6,504 bases of DNA from Candidatus Bathyarchaeota archaeon JdFR-04. Lineage in GTDB: Archaea; Thermoproteota; Bathyarchaeia; Bathyarchaeales; UBA233. Location: the NCBI GenBank assembly GCA_002010925.1, contig MTLR01000144.1:1-6504 (forward strand). The letters run 5' to 3'. The notes beneath the pieces are model-generated. The model made no database searches and was not told the origin of the DNA. It worked only from the letters and a program-made list of their open reading frames with translations. The position numbers and the translations under genes are program-made. Of the stretch, positions 1-5,302 are shown piece by piece (the first letter of the stretch is position 1; each line of letters starts with the position of its first letter).

Positions 1-662
1 GTTCCAGTGGTAATTACTCGATCAGCAACTTTTGTTATGCCTGAAGCTTCCGCGTCTTCAAGGGTTGCATCGTTTATTATGGGGCCGCCTTTTACGGCTA
101 CTACAACCTGGGCTCCGAGTTTCCGTATCTCATTAACCAGTAATGTGTCGAAAACTATCTCGCCAGCATTATCAGTTAAGTAGAGGACCTTTCTCGCTTC
201 CTTAGCTTCATCATATATTTTCTGGATTTCGTCTATAACCAAATCTTTCTCAGCGTTTTTCAAGTATTCGTTAAGCAGTTCAAGTTTGAAGGTGTGGTCA
301 GGTATATCAAACTCTAGAATGTTGCCCACGATGGCGCATAGACATGCCTTTCTAAACCTGTCCTCACCAGAGTTTTCACTTTCCACAAGTCTTTGGGCAT
401 TTGGGAGAAGCTCAAGGGCTTTAAGGTTGCTCAGTTTTTTCTTGTTTCGGTACGGGTCAGGGTTTCCTGTTTCCCTCTTTATTATACGATCACGTTCCGT
501 GCCCAAGTCTGCCGGGACGCCTCCAGGCGTGAAGTTTTCAGCTAAGTATTTCATGAGTTCATTTACGGCTTTGAATCTGAGTTTTTCATCAGTGGTGGCT
601 TCGATTATCTCTTGGATCCCTCGATGGATTATGCAAGCGGCGCATTCCGGTTTTACTTTCAA
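1..662 (-). CDS. DUF89 / ARMT1-like metal-dependent phosphatase, N-terminal part (runs off left edge)
   Basis: I translated this frame by hand: 220 codons are visible and the C-terminus lies beyond base 1. The protein begins MKVKPECAACIIHRGI. The N-terminal CxxC (C7, C10), GNPDPY (66-71), GNILEFD (113-119), LTDNAGE (162-168) and KGGPIINDAT (191-200) match the archaeal DUF89 family. Family knowledge: these are cytosolic, divalent-metal-dependent phosphatases with Asp/Asn metal ligands, proposed to hydrolyse damaged or surplus phosphorylated metabolites. TDNAGE probably supplies part of the metal site. The substrate cannot be read from sequence. The start is taken as TTG at 662-660 because no ATG lies nearby, GAGGAG sits 8 bases upstream, and the Cys motif then falls at the expected N-terminus. 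It begins 19 bases after the tpiA stop and is probably co-transcribed. An adjacent sugar-phosphate enzyme fits a repair role, but that is inference. Confidence 0.85.
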   Translation of the reverse strand, partial: MKVKPECAACIIHRGIQEIIEATTDEKLRFKAVNELMKYLAENFTPGGVPADLGTERDRIIKRETGNPDPYRNKKKLSNLKALELLPNAQRLVESENSGEDRFRKACLCAIVGNILEFDIPDHTFKLELLNEYLKNAEKDLVIDEIQKIYDEAKEARKVLYLTDNAGEIVFDTLLVNEIRKLGAQVVVAVKGGPIINDATLEDAEASGITKVADRVITTG

Positions 663-681
663 CCTTTCTTCTCCTCGATGG

Positions 682-1368
<687 letters not shown>

Positions 1369-1421
1369 CTACTATGTCACCTCTACTAACGTTTGTTGAA
1401 CTTGTAAAAATGGCTTTTGAG

Positions 1422-1856
1422 CTAACTTCTATTTGTTTTCCAGTTTATTGAGTAAGGTAGCATTTCTTCAATGGTTTTTGTTTGGATTGTTTCAGGCTTT
1501 ATTTTCCCGTTTTGGGCTTTTGCCATCAAAATTTTTGTCTCATTTTCGCCGAAGTCTCTTATGTACTGTAGGCAAGCGCCGCAGGGACGAGGGGTATTTA
1601 TGTGATCTCCTTCGATTACTATGGCGATTTTTGTTATTTTTCTGTTGCCATGGAGTAAGGCGTGATGAATGGCGCATCTTTCAGCGCATATGCCCAAGCC
1701 TGAAACCCAGCTTTCTACGTTGCATCCAGCGTATGTTTCGCCGTTTTGGGCTTGCACAGCGGCGCCTACTCTGCATCCCCATAGTACATGGGCGTTTTTA
1801 AGGGCTTTTAAAGCGACTTCAAACAATTCTTCTTCATCTAAGCTTAGCCTTGTCAT
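1422..1856 (-). CDS. cdd: Cytidine deaminase
   Basis: The 144-residue protein is the size of the homotetrameric zinc cytidine deaminases, which convert cytidine and deoxycytidine to uridine and deoxyuridine in pyrimidine salvage. The zinc site is complete: C57 with proton-shuttle E59 in CAERCAI, and C92 and C95 in PCGACLQYI. The nucleoside-binding NVE (46-48) and the VGAA strand (30-33) are also present. The short form with three Cys ligands separates it from the longer dimeric E. coli-type enzyme. ATG at 1856-1854 lies 2 bases after the ABCE1 stop. Its ribosome binding site AAGGAGG (1867-1873) is inside the last codons of ABCE1, so translation is likely coupled. Cytidine as substrate follows from the family; a related blasticidin-type deaminase is possible but less likely. 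Confidence 0.93.
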   Translation of the reverse strand: MTRLSLDEEELFEVALKALKNAHVLWGCRVGAAVQAQNGETYAGCNVESWVSGLGICAERCAIHHALLHGNRKITKIAIVIEGDHINTPRPCGACLQYIRDFGENETKILMAKAQNGKIKPETIQTKTIEEMLPYSINWKTNRS

Positions 1857-1858
1857 AG

Positions 1859-3670
1859 CTATTCTTCCTCCTTCGGCAGCGCTTTAACATAGTAGTATTC
1901 CCCTATTTCTTTTTGGTATCTGTCTAACCTTGAGCCTTCCTTGTTTACGCGGGGGCGTTTGGTGGTAGGGTCTCTTCTGAAGGTTACTTTCATCTCTTTT
2001 AGGAAACGGTTCATTCCCTCTCTTAGGCTTGTAGGCGGGTTTGCTGTCCCATGTTTTCCTGGTTCACCTGTGAAAACCATTATCCGGTCCGCTATGAAGT
2101 CTTGTGCCACTACGTCGTGTTCCACGACGAATGCGGTTGCGTTGCGGGATTCTACTATCCTTTTTATGGCTTTGGCTGTTGCAAGTCTTTCCTCAACGTC
2201 CAAGTAAGCGCTCGGCTCGTCGAGGAGATACAATTCTGCTTTTCTGGATAGGCAGGCAGCTATTGCAACCCGTTGGAGTTCGCCTCCGCTTAGTTCTGTT
2301 ACATCTCGTTCCATAAGCTTGTCCAAGTTTAGTGGTCTAAGGATTTCGCTTTTATACCAGCTTGAGGCGAAGTCTTGTTTGGCTATGACTCGCAAAAGTT
2401 CTTGAACTGTTCCTGAATATTCAGCTGAAATATACTGGGGTTTGTAGCTAACCGTTAAGTCGAAACTGCCCATGGTTTCGCCTTTGTCAGGCTTTTCGAT
2501 TCCGGCTAAAAGCTTTATGAAAGTTGTTTTTCCAATGCCGTTGGCTCCTAAAATCCCTATAACTTCGCCCGTGTTTGCCTCGCCTGGCTCAACGGTTAGC
2601 ATAAATTCCTCATATTTCTTCTCTAAGGTTGTCCACTTCAGCAACGGCTCACCTACTCCACTGCTTATGACCGGGGGTTTTTCATGGAAGATTATAGGTT
2701 CTTTTCGGAAACGCACATTTTCATCAGGAATATATCCTTGAAGGTAAATGTTTATGCCTACCCTTACACCGTGAACATAGGAAACTATGCCGTAGACGCC
2801 TGGCTCACCATAGAAAATGCATATCTGGTCGGAAAGGTAGTCAATTACAGCTAAGTCATGCTCGGCTAAAATAACGGTTTTTTCGTCCTGAATTAAGGTT
2901 CGGATCGCCTTGGCGGTTTCTAATCGTTGTTTAACATCTAAATAGCTGGATGGTTCGTCGAAGAGGTATACATCGGCCTCCCTGCAGAGGGTTGCCGCCA
3001 CGGCTACGCGTTGAAGCTCACCTCCGCTTAGAACTTCCAACCTGCGGTTCCAAACACCCTCCAGCTCTAGTTTTTTAGCCAATCTTTTAGCCATGTCCCT
3101 TTCGTCTACCCTCTCAATGAGTTCTCCTACTCGTCCTTTAACAACCTTGGGAATTTTGTCCACATATTGGGGTTTATGAACTACGCGTAGTTCTCCTTGG
3201 CTAAGCCTTAGGAAATATTCTTGCAGGATAGACCCTCGGTAATGCTGGATTATTTCCTCCCAGTTCGGCGGCTGGTCAAACCTCCCTAAGTTCAGCTTTG
3301 TTTCTCCAGCCAGTATTTTTATGGCTGTTGTTTTTCCAACACCGTTTTTCCCAAGTAAGCCTAATACCACACCAGGCGTGGGGATGGGCAATCTGAAAAG
3401 TTTAAATGCGTTTACTCCGAAGCGGTGGCTACATTCTCTTTCAAGTTCATCTGGGAGGTTAACTATTGAAAGAGCGTTAAAAGGACATTTTTTGACGCAT
3501 ATGCCGCATCCTACGCATAGAGACTCTACTATTACCGGTTTCCCTTTTTCGAATTTTATAGCTTCAACCTTACTACGTATCATAGGGCAAAAACGATGGC
3601 ACATCCTATTACAATGTTTAGGTTTACATTTATCTGAATCCAGCACAGCAACGCGGACCATAGCTTTCAC
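1859..3670 (-). CDS. abce1: ABCE1 / RLI ribosome-recycling ATPase with two Fe-S clusters
   Basis: This 603-residue cytosolic protein splits 70S ribosomes after termination, working with release factor aRF1 or the rescue factor Pelota, and stays on the small subunit into initiation. The N-terminal domain carries two 4Fe-4S ligand sets: C15, C20, C24, C28 and C52, C55, C58, C62. NBD1 has Walker A GKNGVGKTT (107-115), signature LSGGE (214-218), Walker B DVYLFDEP (233-240) and H271. NBD2 has Walker A GANGIGKTT (375-383), LSGGE (460-464), YLLDEP (481-486) and H518. The C-terminal TFRRDPTTKRPRVNK tail is characteristic. All catalytic residues look intact. GTG at 3670 has AAGGG 7 bases upstream. An ATG at 3661 would give MVRVAVLD, nearer the usual MRVAVLD start, so the N-terminus may be three residues shorter. 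It leads the cdd-tpiA-DUF89 cluster. Confidence 0.98.
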   Translation of the reverse strand: MKAMVRVAVLDSDKCKPKHCNRMCHRFCPMIRSKVEAIKFEKGKPVIVESLCVGCGICVKKCPFNALSIVNLPDELERECSHRFGVNAFKLFRLPIPTPGVVLGLLGKNGVGKTTAIKILAGETKLNLGRFDQPPNWEEIIQHYRGSILQEYFLRLSQGELRVVHKPQYVDKIPKVVKGRVGELIERVDERDMAKRLAKKLELEGVWNRRLEVLSGGELQRVAVAATLCREADVYLFDEPSSYLDVKQRLETAKAIRTLIQDEKTVILAEHDLAVIDYLSDQICIFYGEPGVYGIVSYVHGVRVGINIYLQGYIPDENVRFRKEPIIFHEKPPVISSGVGEPLLKWTTLEKKYEEFMLTVEPGEANTGEVIGILGANGIGKTTFIKLLAGIEKPDKGETMGSFDLTVSYKPQYISAEYSGTVQELLRVIAKQDFASSWYKSEILRPLNLDKLMERDVTELSGGELQRVAIAACLSRKAELYLLDEPSAYLDVEERLATAKAIKRIVESRNATAFVVEHDVVAQDFIADRIMVFTGEPGKHGTANPPTSLREGMNRFLKEMKVTFRRDPTTKRPRVNKEGSRLDRYQKEIGEYYYVKALPKEEE

Positions 3671-3711
3671 AAACTAACCCTTAGATAAGGCATAAAATTA
3701 GAAAACAACAA

Positions 3712-3721
3712 CATAATAAAG
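3712..3721 (-). promoter_or_regulatory. Possible TATA box for ABCE1
   Basis: On the minus strand this reads CTTTATTATG, about 42-51 bases before the GTG start. A start site about 25 bases downstream would give a leader of about 20 bases that still includes the AAGGG site. The match is only moderate and the surrounding gap is AT-rich throughout, so chance is a real alternative. If it is genuine, ABCE1 can be transcribed independently of the micropeptide gene. Confidence 0.35.
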
Positions 3722-3773
3722 ATAACCTAACCAAATAAACTGAAACATGTGGCGATTGAGGCTGATCCAGCGT

Positions 3774-3848
3774 TTACCATTCCTCTTCTTCTTCCCAATC
3801 TTCCTCTTCCCATTCCTCTTCTTCTTCCCAATCTTCCTCCTCAACCAT
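3774..3848 (-). CDS. 24-residue acidic Trp-repeat micropeptide
   Basis: The gene reads ATG-GTT, then two identical 11-residue units EEEDWEEEEEW, then TAA. Of 24 residues, 16 are Glu, 2 Asp and 4 Trp; there is no basic residue and nothing resembling a signal peptide or membrane segment. Three things support translation: a perfect GGAGGTGA six bases before the ATG, which is the strongest such site in the window; a repeat length that is a multiple of three; and a stop codon immediately after the second unit. I recognise no family. It lies 94 bases after the isoaspartyl peptidase stop and 103 bases before ABCE1, all on one strand. It could be a free acidic peptide (a binder of a basic partner or of metal) or a translated leader affecting ABCE1. 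The second option is speculative. Confidence 0.72.
   Translation of the reverse strand: MVEEEDWEEEEEWEEEDWEEEEEW
3777..3842 (-). repeat. Two tandem 33-base coding units
   Basis: Bases 3842-3810 and 3809-3777 are direct tandem copies, 32 of 33 bases identical. The single difference is GAG against GAA at the first codon of each unit, which is silent. Near identity points to recent duplication or homogenisation. The units fill the micropeptide gene except for Met-Val and the stop codon. Confidence 0.95.
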
Positions 3849-3854
3849 TGGAGT

Positions 3855-3862
3855 TCACCTCC
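3855..3862 (-). promoter_or_regulatory. Perfect Shine-Dalgarno of the micropeptide
   Basis: The minus strand reads GGAGGTGA, fully complementary to the conserved UCACCUCC at the 3' end of archaeal 16S rRNA, with a 6-base spacer to the ATG at 3848. It is longer than the sites of all other genes here and is the main reason for calling the short ORF real. Confidence 0.8.
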
Positions 3863-3914
3863 ACATAGTCAAAGTCATCAACCGAGTCACAGAATTCTTT
3901 TCAAGCTATAATTC

Positions 3915-3924
3915 CTTTTTTAAG
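3915..3924 (-). promoter_or_regulatory. Possible TATA box for the micropeptide
   Basis: The minus strand reads CTTAAAAAAG about 67-76 bases before the micropeptide ATG. Transcription starting about 25 bases downstream would leave a leader of roughly 45 bases. The match is weak, and read-through from the isoaspartyl peptidase gene is an alternative. Confidence 0.3.
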
Positions 3925-3942
3925 TGTTTCGAGAAACTTGCT

Positions 3943-4926
3943 TCAAAGTTTTTCCGTTATTTTCTTTGCAGTTAATGAAGCCCTAGGCTCAGTTAGTTCG
4001 GTGCTCATGTACGCCCAGCAAAGGTTTGGTGAATTGTGAGCGGCACCTATATTTCCCTTCATGTCCACGGCGATTAAACCCATTGAACTGTAATTGTTCA
4101 GTATTCGCGTATTCACTAGGCGGATGGCTGTTTCCACAGCTTTTTGGGCTGTTTTCCCTCTGGCCATGTAGTCGCAGACGGTTTTAGCCAAAACAAGTCT
4201 TATGGCTATTTCACCTACCCCGGTGGCTGAACATGCGCCACATGAGTTATCAGCGTAGGTGCCGCATCCAATTAAGGGGGAGTCACCAATTCTCCCTGGA
4301 AGTTTAAGTGGAAATCCGCCCGTTGAAGTGGCTGCTGCCACGTTACCCTCAGCATCCAAGGCTACTGCGCCCACAGTTTCCAAACTGAAAATATCCGGAT
4401 GAGCCTTCGCGAGCTCAGCTAGTTTTGGAAGGGGGAACTTTCCCTTGTTCAAGGTTTCCATCTGCCGTTTCCAGTATCCCAGCCTAAGCTCGCTTATAGG
4501 GTTTCGCTTTTCCAACCCGAAGATTTGAGCTATTTTTTCAGCTCCTTCGCCCACCACAAAGACGTGGTCAGTTTTCTCCATAACCAACCGTGCTAAACGA
4601 ACGGGATTCCTAACATCTTTCAGTAAGCCCGCGGCACCAGCCTGTAAAGTTTCCCCATCCATGATAGAAGCTTCCATCTCAACCCGCTTATCAATGGTTA
4701 AAGATGAGCCATATCCCGCATTAAATGAGCCATCATCCTCCATAACCCCAACAGCCTCCTCTACAGCATCTAATGCCGAACCTCCTCGAATTAGAACTCT
4801 AAACCCAACCTCAGCCGCCCTTTTAACCCCAGCCAGTCCGGAGCGGCTTCTTTCCGGCTGCCATGTTCCAGCTCCACCATGAACCACAATCACTGGACGC
4901 CCTTTCAGCTTCCCTTCGCTAACCAT
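3943..4926 (-). CDS. Isoaspartyl peptidase / L-asparaginase family (Ntn hydrolase)
   Basis: The 327-residue precursor belongs to the plant-type asparaginase family, which self-cleaves into alpha and beta chains and then removes isoaspartyl residues from damaged peptides or hydrolyses asparagine. Landmarks are VVHGGAGTW (14-22), DAVEEAV with FNAGYGSSLT (53-77), MDGETLQAGA (89-98), the cleavage site TVGAVALD (184-191), GNVAAATSTGG (194-204) and GRIGDSPLIGCGTYADN (211-227). T184 would be the catalytic nucleophile freed at the beta-chain N-terminus. The residue before it is E183, where family members usually have Gly or Asp. ATG at 4926 gives the normal N-terminus; GAGAGGGA lies about 10 bases upstream. 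It stands alone with its own upstream promoter, divergent from the NifS-like gene. Choosing between isoaspartyl peptidase and asparaginase activity is not possible from sequence. Confidence 0.93.
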   Translation of the reverse strand: MVSEGKLKGRPVIVVHGGAGTWQPERSRSGLAGVKRAAEVGFRVLIRGGSALDAVEEAVGVMEDDGSFNAGYGSSLTIDKRVEMEASIMDGETLQAGAAGLLKDVRNPVRLARLVMEKTDHVFVVGEGAEKIAQIFGLEKRNPISELRLGYWKRQMETLNKGKFPLPKLAELAKAHPDIFSLETVGAVALDAEGNVAAATSTGGFPLKLPGRIGDSPLIGCGTYADNSCGACSATGVGEIAIRLVLAKTVCDYMARGKTAQKAVETAIRLVNTRILNNYSSMGLIAVDMKGNIGAAHNSPNLCWAYMSTELTEPRASLTAKKITEKL

Positions 4927-4980
4927 TATCCAAACTTCCCTCTCGAAGCAAACGAGATTGAAATGTAAATTATATCCTTC

Positions 4981-4990
4981 AATTTAAAAG
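4981..4990 (-). promoter_or_regulatory. TATA box for the isoaspartyl peptidase gene
   Basis: The minus strand reads CTTTTAAATT, a good archaeal TATA match, 55-64 bases before the ATG. Initiation about 25 bases downstream, near 4957-4960, leaves a leader of about 30-35 bases that retains the purine-rich ribosome binding site. A second AT-rich string at 4964-4974 (ATATAATTTA) is nearer the gene and would leave too short a leader. Confidence 0.45.
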
Positions 4991-5137
4991 CTCCGAAAGT
5001 AATGTTAACTCCTAATGAGTAATAAAGAAAATTAAACGAATATCATGGTTGATCTGAATTACGTTTCAGGAAAATTAATGAGTGCTTAGACCGCAAGGAA
5101 AGGGATAAATCTGGCTTTGTTGAATATTCTTTTTGGG
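4991..5137. other. Divergent intergenic stretch, no gene seen
   Basis: Together with its flanks this forms the 376-base gap between the divergent isoaspartyl peptidase and NifS-like genes. It is AT-rich. The only short ORF noticed is 14 codons from ATG at 5045, without a ribosome binding site, and I do not call it. AGGGATAAAT (5101-5110) lies about 30 bases before the structured segment that follows and could be its promoter, but the match is poor. Confidence 0.5.
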
Positions 5138-5200
5138 ATGATGTGAGGCGACGGCTGGGAGCCTTTTGCGCTGTGAAAACGCCTACTAACCTGCGCTGAC
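5138..5200 (+). ncRNA. Candidate small structured RNA (possibly C/D-box-like)
   Basis: This patch is clearly GC-richer than its intergenic surroundings. AGGCG (5146-5150) pairs with CGCCT (5180-5184). Inside lie two abutting hairpins, GGCT-GGG-AGCC (5153-5163) and TTTT-(8)-AAAA (5164-5179), making a compact three-way junction. It also has AUGAUGU (5138-5144) and CUGA (5196-5199), resembling box C and box D of archaeal guide sRNAs, with degenerate internal boxes CUGG (5156-5159 region) and UGUGAAA (5172-5178 region). The flanks TTGG/CCGA could form a weak closing stem. The two readings conflict, since C/D guides are normally open between boxes. I am not confident of the class or even of transcription; the strand is chosen by the box motifs. 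Confidence 0.25.
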
Positions 5201-5250
5201 CGACTCTTCTGCTTCCAGAACCTTAAATCTGGGAACATTCTTGTAAGTAG

Positions 5251-5258
5251 ATTTATAT
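5251..5258 (+). promoter_or_regulatory. TATA box for the NifS-like gene
   Basis: ATTTATAT lies 45-52 bases before the ATG at 5303. Transcription about 25 bases downstream, around 5278-5282, gives a leader of about 22 bases carrying GGAAAGG (5289-5295 region) as the ribosome binding site. Spacing and sequence both fit an archaeal core promoter. Confidence 0.55.
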
Positions 5259-5273
5259 CTTAACACCGTTAAG
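5259..5273. promoter_or_regulatory. Palindrome CTTAAC-ACC-GTTAAG, candidate operator
   Basis: Perfect 6-base arms around a 3-base centre begin directly after the TATA box and end just before the expected transcription start. That is the position where a dimeric winged-helix or ribbon-helix-helix repressor would block preinitiation-complex assembly. Lying upstream of the likely start site, it is better read as DNA-binding symmetry than as an mRNA hairpin. I noticed no second copy elsewhere in the window. Confidence 0.45.
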
Positions 5274-5302
5274 TTTTCCCTCGAAAAGGAAAGGAAACGT
5301 CA

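Noticed and set aside
3321..3677. Plus-strand ORF of 118 codons opposite the ABCE1 N-terminus
   Set aside because: It mirrors the Fe-S domain and first Walker A on the other strand and has no recognisable content of its own. The same applies to the other plus-strand ORFs within 869-2741 and 4661-4882.
3777..3842. CRISPR-like or simple microsatellite repeat
   Set aside because: The copies are directly tandem with no spacers, and the 33-base period, start, SD and stop all fit one coding frame.
3922..3939. Inverted repeat AAGTGTTTCGAGAAACTT as terminator of the isoaspartyl peptidase gene
   Set aside because: The stem is short with a bulge and is followed on the transcribed strand by an A-run, not a T-run.
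5045..5089. 14-codon ORF from ATG in the divergent gap
   Set aside because: No ribosome binding site and unremarkable composition; expected by chance.
4927..5302. tRNA or SRP RNA gene
   Set aside because: I found no TPsiC-arm consensus, no cloverleaf and no SRP helix 8 motif on either strand.
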